DNA of 64,000 nt, taken from contig SPQJ01000011.1 in assembly GCA_004570425.1 (NCBI GenBank), positions 32,337 through 96,336 of the forward strand. The letters run 5' to 3'. The notes under the pieces are model-generated. The model was not told the DNA's origin. It saw nothing but the letters and a program-made list of their open reading frames with translations, and ran no database searches. Below, piece by piece: positions 38,752 through 47,636 of the stretch (the stretch's first letter is position 1; every line of letters starts with the position of its first letter). The position numbers and the translations under genes were made by a program. The stretch is from Bacillus sp. AZ43. Lineage in GTDB: Bacteria; Actinomycetota; Actinomycetes; Mycobacteriales; Geodermatophilaceae.

Positions 38752-40116
38752 TCAGAGCAGCGCGTCGACCGCGTGATGGGCGTCGCGGATGCAGGCCGGG
38801 ACGCCGACACCGCGGAACGCCGCCCCGGCGATCGCCAGGCCCGGCACGGCGCTGACCGCCGCGCGGACGGCGTCGACCCGGTCCTGGTGGCCGACGAGGT
38901 ACTGCGGCAGCCCCCCGCCCCAGCGCACCACCCGGGTCGCCACCGGCTCCGGGTGCTCCAGCCCGAGCAGCTCGGCCACGTCGGCGACGACGGCGGCCGC
39001 GAGGTCGTCGTCCGAGCGCTGCAGCTCCGACTCGTCGCGGAACCGGCCGACCGACGAGCGCACCAGCAGCGACTGCCCCGCGAGGTGCGGCCACTTGGCG
39101 GACGACACGGTCACGCCCTTCACCAGCCGGCCGGTCACCGGCGGGACCAGAAGGCCCGATCCCGCGTCGACGTGCTGGCCGGGGAAGGCCATGGCGACCA
39201 CGGCCATCGAGGCGTACGGGATGCCCTGCAGCGGCTCGACGGCACCGGGGGCCACGTCGCCGAGCAGCCGGGCCGCCTTGGGGGCCGGGGCGGTGACCAG
39301 GACGGCGTCCGCGGTGAGCACCTCGGGCGCCGCGGCGGTGCCGACCGACAGCTCGAAGCCGGTCGCCGTCCGCCGCAGACCGTGCGCCGGGGTCCGCAGG
39401 CGGACGTCGGCGCGCGCCGCCGCCACCAGGGCCTCCGGCAGGGAGCCGATGCCGTCGGCCACCGTCGCGAACACCGGCCCGTCCGCGTCCCCGCGGCTGC
39501 GGGTGCCGGCGTCCCGGGCGGCTTCCGCCGCCCGCAGCACCGACCCGGCGGCCGGGAGGTGCGCCGCGAGCGCGGGCATGGTGGCCACCAGCGACAGCTC
39601 GTCGGCCCGGCCGGCGTAGACGCCGCCCAGCAGCGGCTCGACCAGCCGGTCGACGACCTCGTCGCCCAGCCGCTCCCGCAGCAGCGTGCCGACGGCGACG
39701 TCGCCGTCGAACTCCAGCGGCGGCAGCTCCGCCTCCGCGGCCACGCGGGCCACGCCCCCGGCGGAGAGGATCCCGTCGAGCCCGTCGGCGGACGCCGGGA
39801 CGCCGAGCACGGTGCCGGCGGGCAGCCGGTGCCGGCCGTCGGGCAGCACGACCGACGCCTGGGTGGTGGCGGGAGCTACCAGCCGGTCGGCCAGGCCGAG
39901 GTCCTCGACCAGCCGTACGGCCTCGGGCACCCGGGCGAGCATCGCCTCGGGGCCGGTGTCGTACCAGTGCCCGGCCAGCTCGACCCGGTGCAGCTTCCCG
40001 CCGACCCGGTCGCCGGCCTCCAGGACGACGATCTCGTCGTCGGGACGGCGCCGTCGCCACGCGAAGGCGGCCGCCAGGCCGGTGATCCCCGCGCCGACGA
40101 CGACGAGGCGGCTCAT
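38752..40116 (-). CDS. hemY: Coproporphyrinogen III oxidase (HemY/CgoX)
   Basis: An FAD-dependent oxidase converting coproporphyrinogen III to coproporphyrin III in Gram-positive heme synthesis (formerly called protoporphyrinogen oxidase). The 454 residues open with the dinucleotide motif [36 protein letters not shown] follows, and the C-terminal FAD segment ends [30 protein letters not shown]. The ATG overlaps the hemE stop by 3 bp (ATGA), so the two are translationally coupled. Downstream are the 47-residue Cys/His protein and hemQ. Confidence 0.95.
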   Translation of the reverse strand: MSRLVVVGAGITGLAAAFAWRRRRPDDEIVVLEAGDRVGGKLHRVELAGHWYDTGPEAMLARVPEAVRLVEDLGLADRLVAPATTQASVVLPDGRHRLPAGTVLGVPASADGLDGILSAGGVARVAAEAELPPLEFDGDVAVGTLLRERLGDEVVDRLVEPLLGGVYAGRADELSLVATMPALAAHLPAAGSVLRAAEAARDAGTRSRGDADGPVFATVADGIGSLPEALVAAARADVRLRTPAHGLRRTATGFELSVGTAAAPEVLTADAVLVTAPAPKAARLLGDVAPGAVEPLQGIPYASMAVVAMAFPGQHVDAGSGLLVPPVTGRLVKGVTVSSAKWPHLAGQSLLVRSSVGRFRDESELQRSDDDLAAAVVADVAELLGLEHPEPVATRVVRWGGGLPQYLVGHQDRVDAVRAAVSAVPGLAIAGAAFRGVGVPACIRDAHHAVDALL

Positions 40117-41174
40117 CGGGCCGAGAGCTCGTGGACCAGCTCGACGACGTGGGTGAGCACGCCGGGATCGGTCTCGGGCAGCACGCCGTGGCCGAGGTTG
40201 AAGATGTGCCCGCGGGCCGCGCGGCCCTGCTCGACCACGCGCCGGACCTCGCGGTCGACCGTGGCCCGGTCGGCGAGCAGGACGGCGGGGTCGAGGTTGC
40301 CCTGCAGCGAGCGCGCGGGGCCGACGCGGCGGGCGGCCTCGTCCAGCGGGATCCGCCAGTCGACGCCGACCACGTCGGCCCCGGCGTCCCCGATCAGCGG
40401 GAGCAGCTCGCCGGTGCCGACGCCGAAGTGGATCCGCGGCACGTCCCGGTCCCCGAGCCCGTCGAACACCGCGCGGGAGTGCGGCAGCACCCGCTCGGCG
40501 TAGTCGGCGGCCGACAGCACGCCGGCCCACGAGTCGAACAGCTGGACCGCGGAGGCGCCGGCGTCGACCTGCGCACGGAGGAAGGTCGCGGCCGAGACGG
40601 CCAGCCGGTCGAGCAGCCGCCCCCACGCCTCTGGCTCGGCGTACATGAACGCCTTGGTGCGGGCGTGCTCCTTGGAGGGGCCGCCCTCGATCAGGTAGGT
40701 GGCCAGGGTGAACGGCGCCCCGGCGAAGCCGATCAGCGGCGTCGGGCCGAGCTCGGCGACCAGCCGGCGCACCGCCGTCTGCAGGAACTCCAGGCGCTCG
40801 GGCTCCAGCGGCGGCAGCGCGTCGACGTCGGCGACCGAGCGGACCGGCGAGGCGACCACCGGGCCCACCCCCGGCTTGATGTCGATGTCGACCCCCGCGA
40901 CGACGAGCGGCAGCACGATGTCGGAGAAGAGGATCGCGGCGTCCACCTGGTGCCTGCGGACCGGCTGCAGGGTGATCTCGGTGACCAGGTCGGGGTCATG
41001 GCAGGAGGCCAGCATCCCGGTGCCGGCCCGGATGGCCCGGTACTCCGGGAGGGACCGGCCCGCCTGGCGCATGAACCAGACCGGGGTGCGGCTCACCGGG
41101 AGCCCCCGCGCGGCGCGGACGAGGTCGGAGTCGGACGGATCGACCGGGCGGGCGGGGTCGGGGGCGGCACTCAC
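40113..41174 (-). CDS. hemE: Uroporphyrinogen decarboxylase
   Basis: Decarboxylates the four acetates of uroporphyrinogen III to coproporphyrinogen III. The 353-residue protein carries both family signatures: [19 protein letters not shown] near residue 35 and [17 protein letters not shown] near 150. Substrate-binding Asp is in ILFSDIVLP and the C-terminal [13 protein letters not shown] is present. The GTG start has GGGAGG about 10 nt upstream and the N-terminus is short. First gene of the heme series, divergent from the DUF3000 gene as in mycobacteria. Confidence 0.97.
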   Translation of the reverse strand: MSAAPDPARPVDPSDSDLVRAARGLPVSRTPVWFMRQAGRSLPEYRAIRAGTGMLASCHDPDLVTEITLQPVRRHQVDAAILFSDIVLPLVVAGVDIDIKPGVGPVVASPVRSVADVDALPPLEPERLEFLQTAVRRLVAELGPTPLIGFAGAPFTLATYLIEGGPSKEHARTKAFMYAEPEAWGRLLDRLAVSAATFLRAQVDAGASAVQLFDSWAGVLSAADYAERVLPHSRAVFDGLGDRDVPRIHFGVGTGELLPLIGDAGADVVGVDWRIPLDEAARRVGPARSLQGNLDPAVLLADRATVDREVRRVVEQGRAARGHIFNLGHGVLPETDPGVLTHVVELVHELSAR

Positions 41175-41279
41175 GACTGCCGATCCTCCCAGACCGCGCG
41201 CCAAGGCCGGACCGGCGGCCGCGATCCACCCGCGCGGGACGGTTGCGGCGCGTCGGGCGCGGTGTGCTACTCCGCGGCC

Positions 41280-41285
41280 TACCCT
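41280..41285 (+). promoter_or_regulatory. Candidate -10 hexamer of the DUF3000 gene
   Basis: TACCCT fits TANNNT and ends 6 nt before the GTG start at 41292, so the mRNA is probably leaderless. No -35 consensus was seen. Confidence 0.35.
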
Positions 41286-41291
41286 GCCAGC

Positions 41292-41930
41292 GTGGAGCCG
41301 ACCAGCCTGGCGAACGCCGGGAACCGAGGCAGGGACGAGGGCGGGGACGAGCCCCCTGCCGAGTTCCGTGCCGCCCTGGACGCGCTCGCGTCGGTCCGCG
41401 CCCGCCCGGAGATCGAGCTCGAGCAGATCCCCGCGCCGCAGCGCCTGGCCCCCTTCGCGCACGCGGTCGCCGCCCGGGTGGGCGAGCGCGACCCCGAGGG
41501 CGGCGACGACCTGGAGATCGCGACCGCCCGGTTCATCGTGCTGTTCGACCCCGAGGGGCACGACGCCTGGAAGGGCACGACGCGCTGCGTGGGCTACCTG
41601 TCCGCGGCCACCGACGAGGAACTCGTCGACGACACCATGTTCTCCGAGGTGGCCTGGAGCTGGCTCACCGATGCGCTGGCCGAGGCGGGCGCGCAGCACC
41701 ACGCCGTGGGCGGCACCGTCACCCGCACCGCCTCGACCCGCTTCGGCGACCTGGCCGGCCCGGAGCACACCGTCGACGTCGAGATGCGTGCCTCCTGGAC
41801 GGCGGAGGACGCCGCCCTGGACCGCCACCTGCAGGCCTGGCTCGACGTCCTCGGCAACGCGGCCGGCCTCCCCCCGCCCGGCGTGCGGCTCCTGGGTCCC
41901 TCCGACCGCACCGGCGGCGAGACTCTCTAA
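41292..41930 (+). CDS. DUF3000 family protein
   Basis: A 212-residue actinobacterial protein of unknown function. Conserved-looking segments are [61 protein letters not shown], and [14 protein letters not shown] with VDVEMRASW. No membrane span is seen. The assignment rests on these segments and on its place between divergent hemE and downstream RNase D, the order known from Mycobacterium. GTG was chosen because a TACCCT hexamer lies 6 nt before it. Its stop is 128 bp before the likely start of RNase D. Confidence 0.85.
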   Translation: MEPTSLANAGNRGRDEGGDEPPAEFRAALDALASVRARPEIELEQIPAPQRLAPFAHAVAARVGERDPEGGDDLEIATARFIVLFDPEGHDAWKGTTRCVGYLSAATDEELVDDTMFSEVAWSWLTDALAEAGAQHHAVGGTVTRTASTRFGDLAGPEHTVDVEMRASWTAEDAALDRHLQAWLDVLGNAAGLPPPGVRLLGPSDRTGGETL

Positions 41931-42058
41931 CATCGATGGGGCGAGCGGGGCGTTCCGCCCCCTGCGCCGGCGCCCCTCTCCCCCGCCCCGTGCCCACCCG
42001 CGCGGGCGCGCCCGGGCCGGCGCACGACCGACGAGGACCGCAAGAAGGTGGACGGCAA

Positions 42059-43312
42059 CTGAGCACCGAGCCCACTCCCGCCCCGGCGGCGGGCGACGCC
42101 GCCGCCGAGGAGACCCCTGCCGCGGTGCCGCTGCTCGCCCCCCGCGACGGCCTGCCTCCCGTCATCGAGACCTCGACCCAGCTGGTCGAGTACGCCGAGG
42201 CGCTCCGTGCGGGCACCGGCCCCGTCGCCGTCGACGCCGAGCGCGCCTCGGGCTACCGCTACGGGCAGAAGGCCTACCTCGTCCAGCTGCGCCGCAACGG
42301 CTCGGGCACCGGGCTGCTCGACCCCATCCCGCTGCCGGACCTCTCGGTCATCCAGGACGCCATCGCCGACGCCGAGTGGGTGCTCCACGCGGCCAACCAG
42401 GACCTGCCCTGCCTGGCCGAGATCGGCCTGGTCCCCGCGCGCATCTTCGACACCGAGCTCGCCGCGCGTCTCGCCGGGCTGCCCCGGGTGGGTCTCGGGG
42501 CGGTGGTGGAGTCCCTGCTCGGGTTCTCGCTCGTGAAGGGCCACTCCGCCGCGGACTGGAGCACCCGGCCACTGCCCGAGGAGTGGCTCGTCTACGCCGC
42601 CCTGGACGTGGAGGTGCTCGTCGACCTCCGGGACGCCCTCGCCGCCATCCTCGAGGAGCAGGGCAAGACCGAGTGGGCGCGGCAGGAGTTCGAGGCGATC
42701 CTCGCGGCCGGCCCACCGGCTCCCAGGACCGACCCGTGGCGGCGGACGTCGGGCGTGCACGGGCTGCGCAGCCGCCGCCAGCTCGGGATGCTGCGCTCGA
42801 TCTGGCAGGCCCGCGACGACCTCGCCCGCCGCCGGGACGTCGCGCCCGGCCGCGTCCTGCCCGACTCGGCGATGGTCGCCGCCGTCCAGGCCGACCCGGC
42901 GAACGAGGGCGCGCTGCTGGAGCTGCCGGTCTTCCGCGGGCGCGCCAACCGCAAGCTGGTCGCCACCTGGTACGGCGCCATCGCCCGGGGCCGGGCGCTG
43001 CCGGAGTCGGAGCTCCCGCCGCACAGCAGGTCCGGCGACGGACCGCCTCCGGTCAACCGCTGGGCCGACCGCGACCCGGCGGCCGCCACCCGCCTGCAGG
43101 TCGCGCGCGCGGGACTGGCGGAGCTGTCGGAGAAGCACTCGGTCCCCGTCGAGAACATCCTGTCCCCGGATCTGGTCCGGCGGCTCATGTGGAGCCCGCC
43201 CGAGCCCCGGGACGCCGCCGGCGTCGCCGGGGCGCTGCGCGCCGGCGGTGCGCGGGAGTGGCAGATCGAGCTCACCCTGGACGTCCTCACCGACGCCGTC
43301 GCCCGCGCCTGA
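42059..43312 (+). CDS. rnd: Ribonuclease D (DEDD exonuclease with HRDC domain)
   Basis: A 3'-5' exoribonuclease of stable-RNA maturation. DEDD residues are visible: [22 protein letters not shown] (Asp, Glu), [15 protein letters not shown] (Asp) and [19 protein letters not shown] (Tyr, Asp). An HRDC domain follows (about 230-310). The start is unusual: the best ribosome site (AAGAAGGTGG) lies 7 nt before an in-frame CTG (42059, then [11 protein letters not shown]). No ATG, GTG or TTG in this frame lies closer. The only conventional start is an ATG at 41936, giving 458 residues, 5 bp after the DUF3000 stop in a hairpin-rich stretch with no ribosome site. Confidence 0.92.
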   Translation: MSTEPTPAPAAGDAAAEETPAAVPLLAPRDGLPPVIETSTQLVEYAEALRAGTGPVAVDAERASGYRYGQKAYLVQLRRNGSGTGLLDPIPLPDLSVIQDAIADAEWVLHAANQDLPCLAEIGLVPARIFDTELAARLAGLPRVGLGAVVESLLGFSLVKGHSAADWSTRPLPEEWLVYAALDVEVLVDLRDALAAILEEQGKTEWARQEFEAILAAGPPAPRTDPWRRTSGVHGLRSRRQLGMLRSIWQARDDLARRRDVAPGRVLPDSAMVAAVQADPANEGALLELPVFRGRANRKLVATWYGAIARGRALPESELPPHSRSGDGPPPVNRWADRDPAAATRLQVARAGLAELSEKHSVPVENILSPDLVRRLMWSPPEPRDAAGVAGALRAGGAREWQIELTLDVLTDAVARA

Positions 43313-43409
43313 CCCTCCCCTCCGCCGTTACGGATTCGTGACGGTCGCCCGTGGGGTCCACGCGGGACGCTGCTGCGTGGAGAGGGCAGCGGGCGGTGAG
43401 GAGACGGGC

Positions 43410-43937
43410 GTGGACGGCGAGGACGCGGGTGCGGGCCCCGAGCCCTTCCCCGACTTCGTCGCCCGGCGGCAGGAGCCGCTGCTGCGCCTGGCCTTCCTCC
43501 TCACCGGAGACCGCGGCCACGCGGAGGACCTCGTGCAGACGGCGCTGATGAAGACCTACCGGCACTGGGACCGGATCACCCGCAGGGGCGACCCCACGGC
43601 GTACGTGCGCCGCGCCCTGGTGACCACGCACACCAGCTGGCGCCGCCGCGCCTGGCACCGGGAGCAGCCCACCGACCGGCTGCCCGACGTCCCGGTCGCG
43701 GAGGCAGCCGACCGGGTCGACGCCGGCGAGGAGCTGCGCCGCGCCCTGGGCGGACTGCCGCCGCGGATGCGCGCCACCGTCGTCCTCCGCTACTACGAGG
43801 ACCTCTCCGAGCTGCAGACCGCGCAGGCGATGGGCTGCTCGGAGAGCACCGTCAACACCCAGGCCGCCCGGGGGCTGGCCCGCCTGCGGGCGGCGCTCGC
43901 GCCGGACGTCGCCCGAGGCCCGGAGCTGACCCGGTGA
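43410..43937 (+). CDS. ECF-type RNA polymerase sigma factor (SigE family)
   Basis: A 175-residue sigma factor with only regions 2 and 4. Region 2 reads FPDFVARRQEPLLRLAFLLTGDRGHAEDLVQTALMKTYRHW, and the region 4 helix-turn-helix reads LPPRMRATVVLRYYEDLSELQTAQAMGCSESTVNTQAARGLARLR. This matches the actinobacterial SigE-like ECF group. The GTG has GAGGAGA upstream. The next gene, a membrane protein, overlaps by 4 bp (GTGA). That suggests an extracytoplasmic signalling pair in which the membrane protein controls the sigma factor. Confidence 0.94.
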   Translation: MDGEDAGAGPEPFPDFVARRQEPLLRLAFLLTGDRGHAEDLVQTALMKTYRHWDRITRRGDPTAYVRRALVTTHTSWRRRAWHREQPTDRLPDVPVAEAADRVDAGEELRRALGGLPPRMRATVVLRYYEDLSELQTAQAMGCSESTVNTQAARGLARLRAALAPDVARGPELTR

Positions 43938-45418
43938 GCGCGGAGGACGAGCTGCGTTCCCGGCTCGAGGCGCTCGCCGACCGCGCCGGCCGGCCGTCGT
44001 CGGACCCCCGCCGCCTGGCCGGGGACATCGCCACGGCCGCGGACGCCCGCCGCCGGGCCCGCCGGAACCTGGTGGCCGGGCTGGGCTGCCTGGTCCTGGT
44101 CGGTGTCGCGGTGCCGCAGGTCGTCGACGGCGAGCCGGGGGCGACACCGGGGTCCGGGGTCGCGTCCGCACCTGCCTCGATCCCCGTCCGCCCGACCCAG
44201 GCGAGCGCGGGCTCGGAGTTCTTCGACCACCCGACCCGGGGCTCGCTCGCCGGCGACCACGCCTTCGTGGAAGGGGTGCGGTCGCTCCCCTGGTCCGACG
44301 GCTCGCCGGTGCGGGCGGCCGACGGCACGGTCCTGTACCACCTGCCCGACCCCCCGGTCGACGCCCGCTCGGTGGTGTTCGCCGGCGACGTCCCCGGCGG
44401 TCGGTGGGCGCTGGTGATCGGGCGGATGACGTTCGCCGGGCCGGAGCTCACCGGCGTCCCGGAGGACGTCGTCCCGCACGACGAGCTCGCCGCCGCCTGG
44501 TTCGCCGGGCCGCCGGACGCGACCGTCGCGGAGATGGCCATGGTCCTCGAGCCGTCCACCGTGGCGACCGACTGGCCGCTGGCGCTCACCGACCCGCGCA
44601 ACGGCGCCCTGGTGGTGGTCGCGGCGCCGGGCGACGTCGTCGAGGTGTCGCGGCGACCGCAGATCGGCGCGGACGGCGAGACGACCCGGGAGTGGCTGGA
44701 ACTCGACACCGAGGACGGGATCGCCATCGCGCAGGTGTCGCCGTTCCCCCGGCCCTACGACGGCTCCACCTCCTACCGCGTCATGCGGCAGGGGCGGATC
44801 GAGGCGCGGGACATGCCGTGGTCGATCCCGCGCGATGACGCGGGGCAGGCGGCAACCGTCTCCTACCCGCGGGGGCGCCCGTCGGAGCTCGGTGAACGGG
44901 TGGCCGGCTACGCCGTCGAGCGCGTGCTCGCGGAACTCGGCCTGTCCGCCGCCGAGGTGCGGGTGTCCGCGCCCTGGGTGGGCCCGGTGCCGGCCGGCGG
45001 GCCCGGACAGGCCGCGATCGTCACGGTCACGCTGCCGAGCGGGGCGGTCGTGGTGGAGGCGCAGTGGCTCTTGCCGGAGGGGCCGGACGGCTCGGTGATG
45101 GGCGCCGTCTGCGGCGAGGCCGTGTACCCGGCCGGCCCGCCGGTGGAGCGGCGGGTGCTGGCGGCCGCGTGCGAGGTGGTCGACCGGACCACCGGGGCGT
45201 CGATGAGCACCAGCCTCGTCGTCGTCGGCCCGCCGCAGGTGACCCTCGTGCGCACCTACGACGGCGACCGGAACTTCCTGGCGGAGATCCCGGCGCACGA
45301 CGGCGTCGCCGTCGTCCCCATGCCCCTCGGCACCGACACGGTGGAGGCGGTGACCTCCGGCGGGGTCACCCTGGGCCGGGTCGACCTGCTCGGCCACGCC
45401 GTCGACTTCGGCGACTGA
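43934..45418 (+). CDS. Membrane-anchored protein coupled to the ECF sigma factor
   Basis: A 494-residue protein. About 55 cytoplasmic residues (ELRSRLEALADRAGRPSSDPRRLAGDIATAADARRRARR) precede one membrane span (NLVAGLGCLVLVGVAVPQVV). A large extracytoplasmic region of beta-rich, Pro/Gly-spaced sequence follows. The layout fits an anti-sigma or sigma-coupled sensor, but no zinc-binding ZAS motif (HxxxCxxC) is visible, so a standard anti-sigma fold is not shown. The GTG start overlaps the sigma stop. It terminates in the repeat element shared with the convergent sugar permease gene. Annotated as hypothetical in function. Confidence 0.75.
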   Translation: MSAEDELRSRLEALADRAGRPSSDPRRLAGDIATAADARRRARRNLVAGLGCLVLVGVAVPQVVDGEPGATPGSGVASAPASIPVRPTQASAGSEFFDHPTRGSLAGDHAFVEGVRSLPWSDGSPVRAADGTVLYHLPDPPVDARSVVFAGDVPGGRWALVIGRMTFAGPELTGVPEDVVPHDELAAAWFAGPPDATVAEMAMVLEPSTVATDWPLALTDPRNGALVVVAAPGDVVEVSRRPQIGADGETTREWLELDTEDGIAIAQVSPFPRPYDGSTSYRVMRQGRIEARDMPWSIPRDDAGQAATVSYPRGRPSELGERVAGYAVERVLAELGLSAAEVRVSAPWVGPVPAGGPGQAAIVTVTLPSGAVVVEAQWLLPEGPDGSVMGAVCGEAVYPAGPPVERRVLAAACEVVDRTTGASMSTSLVVVGPPQVTLVRTYDGDRNFLAEIPAHDGVAVVPMPLGTDTVEAVTSGGVTLGRVDLLGHAVDFGD

Positions 45419-45455
45419 GAGAGGACCCCGCTGCCCCCCTGCAGCAGGGCCTCCT
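45418..45455. terminator. Bidirectional terminator, short form of the stop-adjacent repeat (copy C)
   Basis: Starts inside the stop codon of the plus gene and ends at the stop codon of xylH-like. GAGG/CCTC, CCC/GGG and GCTGC/GCAGC pair with one bulge and one mismatch (45421-45434 with 45441-45453). The order after the plus-strand stop, GAGGACCCCGCTGCCCCCC, matches the sequences after the uvrB and APC permease stops. Confidence 0.62.
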
Positions 45456-46742
45456 TCAGTGCCCGGTCGCCGCCGCCCGGCGGCGGGCCAGCGCGTCGAC
45501 GCTGGCCGCGAGCAGCAGCACCCCGCCGGTGATGATGAAGTTCAGGTAGGCCTCCGTGCCGAGCAGGCCCAGCCCGTTGGCGATGATCGCGACGACCAGC
45601 CCGCCGAGGACGGCGTCGCGGACGCGGCCCCGGCCACCGAACAGGCTGGTGCCGCCGATCACCGCCGCACCGACGGCGTACAGCAGCGTGTTGCCGCCCC
45701 CGGAGCCCGGCGCGACCGAGCCGAGCCGCGCGGCCGCGACGATGCCGCTGATCGCGGCCAGCGTGGAGCCGATGACGAAGACGGCGACCCGGATGCGCGT
45801 GACGTCGATGCCGGCCCGGCGGGCGGCCTCGGCGTTGCCACCGACCGCGTACACGTGCCGGCCGAAGGCGGTGCGGCCGAGCACGAAGGTCAGCAGCAGG
45901 AGGAGCAGGACCACCAGGGGGATGGCGTACGGGATGCCGGCCAGGACGACGCCCACGGCCGGGGCCCGGTCGACGCTGAGCACCGCCGTGACGAGGACGA
46001 CCACGAGGGCGATCACGCCCACCCGCAGCAGCACCGCGGCCAGCGGCTGGTGCGCCAGCCCCTTGGCCCGCTGGACGCGCCAGCGGTTGAGCTGCAGCCC
46101 GGCGTAGAGCGCCGCGACCAGCAGCGCCAGGACCCAGCCGAGCGTCACGGGCAGGTTCTTGTCGCTGATGGCGGTGATGACGTCGTCGCGCACCGGGACG
46201 GTGCCGCCCTGCCCGATCAGCCGCAGGGTGAAGCCCTGCCAGCCGAGGAACAGGGCGAGCGTGACGACGAACGACGGGATGCCGATCAGCCCCACCAGGC
46301 TTCCGGTGAACAACCCGATCACGACGCCGGTGAGCATCGCCGCGGCCACCGCGACGTACCAGGGCGCCCCCGCGTCGGCGAGCAGCTTGGCCATCACGGC
46401 CGCGCAGACCCCGCTCACCACGCCGGCCGACAGGTCGATCTCGCCGAGCAGCAGGACGAAGACCAGCCCCATCGCGAGGATGATGATCGGCGCGGCCTGG
46501 TCGGCCAGGTTGGCCATGTTCCGCGGGGTCAGGAAGGTCTCCGGCCGCAGCGCGAAGAACAGCAGGCCCAGGACCAGGATCCCGAGGATGGCTGGCAGCG
46601 CACCGAGGTCGCCGCCCCGCACGCGGTCGACGTAGGCCCGGACGGTGCCGCCCAGCGAGTCCGCCGTCCGGTCGGCCTCGAAGCCGGACGGCGCGCCACC
46701 GGGCTCCTGCTCGCCGGTGGCCGCGGAGAGGGTGCTCGACAT
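45456..46742 (-). CDS. Xylose-type sugar ABC transporter permease (XylH-like)
   Basis: A 428-residue permease of the ribose/xylose importer family with about ten membrane spans. It carries RPETFLTPRNMANLADQAAPIIILAMGLVFVLLLGEIDLSAG near the start and TAFGRHVYAVGGNAEAARRAGIDVTRIRVAVFVI near residue 300, the EAA-like family loop. Length and the mid-protein charged loop (LNRWRVQRAKGLAH) match XylH better than RbsC. It is third in the binding protein-ATPase-permease series, 4 bp after the ATPase stop. It imports a pentose, probably xylose; this is inferred from family likeness. Confidence 0.9.
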   Translation of the reverse strand: MSSTLSAATGEQEPGGAPSGFEADRTADSLGGTVRAYVDRVRGGDLGALPAILGILVLGLLFFALRPETFLTPRNMANLADQAAPIIILAMGLVFVLLLGEIDLSAGVVSGVCAAVMAKLLADAGAPWYVAVAAAMLTGVVIGLFTGSLVGLIGIPSFVVTLALFLGWQGFTLRLIGQGGTVPVRDDVITAISDKNLPVTLGWVLALLVAALYAGLQLNRWRVQRAKGLAHQPLAAVLLRVGVIALVVVLVTAVLSVDRAPAVGVVLAGIPYAIPLVVLLLLLLTFVLGRTAFGRHVYAVGGNAEAARRAGIDVTRIRVAVFVIGSTLAAISGIVAAARLGSVAPGSGGGNTLLYAVGAAVIGGTSLFGGRGRVRDAVLGGLVVAIIANGLGLLGTEAYLNFIITGGVLLLAASVDALARRRAAATGH

Positions 46743-46746
46743 GGTC

Positions 46747-47553
46747 CTAGACCTCCACCGCGGCGGCCTCGGTCGGCGCGATGCCGATGTCGCCGGACCG
46801 GCCCGCCGTGATGAGCTCGACCACCTGGCCGCGGTTCACCTGGGCGAGGGGGATGTCGGCCGCCATGCGGCCGAGGTAGAGCGCCGCGACCCGGTCGGCG
46901 ACCTCGAAGACGTCGACCATGTTGTGGGAGATGAAGACGACGGCGTGGCCGGTGTCGGCCAGGCGCCGGACCAGGTCGAGCACCTGGCGGGTCTGGGCGA
47001 CGCCGAGCGCCGCGGTCGGCTCGTCGAGGACGACCAGCTTGGACTCCCAGAGCACCGCCTTGGCGATGGCCACCGTCTGCCGCTGCCCGCCGGAGAGGCT
47101 GGACACGAGCTGGCGCACCGACTTCAGCGTGCGGACGGACAGCTTGCTGAGGGTCTCGCGCGCGGCCTGCTCCATCGAGACCTCGTCGAGCAGCAGGCCG
47201 TTCCTCCGCTCGCGGCCGAGGAACATGTTCTGGACGACGTCGAGGTTGTCCGCGAGCGCGAGGTCCTGGTAGACGACCTCGATGCCGAGGGCTGCGGCAT
47301 CCCGCGGCCCGGAGATCGACACCGGCCGGCCCTCGAAGAGGATCTCGCCGGCGTCGATCCCGTGGATGCCGGCGATGGCCTTGATGAGCGTGCTCTTGCC
47401 CGCCCCGTTGTCACCCACGAGCGCGGTGACCTGGCCGGGGTAGACCTTCATGCTGACGCCGTGCAGGACCTGGACGGCGCCGAAGCTCTTGTCGACCTCG
47501 CGCAGTTCCAGGGTGGGGGTGCCGTCCTGGGGACGGCCGGTCGGTGCGGACAC
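46747..47553 (-). CDS. Sugar ABC transporter ATP-binding protein (XylG-like, single domain)
   Basis: A 268-residue ATPase with Walker A GDNGAGKST, Q-loop VVYQDLALADNLDVVQNMFLG, signature SLSGGQRQT, Walker B LVVLDEPTAALG and H-loop FISHNMVDV. It carries one nucleotide-binding domain. E. coli XylG and RbsA carry two, so a homodimer is expected here, as in other actinobacterial sugar importers. The GTG at 47553 (SAPTGRPQDG) was chosen. A hairpin between it and the binding-protein gene probably lowers its expression relative to that gene. Confidence 0.92.
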   Translation of the reverse strand: MSAPTGRPQDGTPTLELREVDKSFGAVQVLHGVSMKVYPGQVTALVGDNGAGKSTLIKAIAGIHGIDAGEILFEGRPVSISGPRDAAALGIEVVYQDLALADNLDVVQNMFLGRERRNGLLLDEVSMEQAARETLSKLSVRTLKSVRQLVSSLSGGQRQTVAIAKAVLWESKLVVLDEPTAALGVAQTRQVLDLVRRLADTGHAVVFISHNMVDVFEVADRVAALYLGRMAADIPLAQVNRGQVVELITAGRSGDIGIAPTEAAAVEV

Positions 47554-47590
47554 TCCGGGCCTCTCGGTCGCAGTCGTGGCGGTGCGGCAG

Positions 47591-47629
47591 CGGCCGCCGG
47601 GGCACCCGTCGCGGGCACCCCGGCGGCCG
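47591..47629 (-). terminator. Hairpin between sugar-binding protein and ATPase genes
   Basis: A 12-bp GC stem (47591-47602 with 47618-47629), extended inside by CCCG/CGGG, lies 8 bp after the binding-protein stop. It probably stabilises the upstream message and lets only part of transcription continue into the ATPase and permease genes. Confidence 0.6.
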
Positions 47630-47636
47630 GGGAGCG

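Noticed and set aside
41936..41961. GGGGCG/CGCCCC hairpin after DUF3000 as a terminator
   Set aside because: Only 6 bp of stem in a region of general GC runs; kept only as a side argument about the RNase D start.
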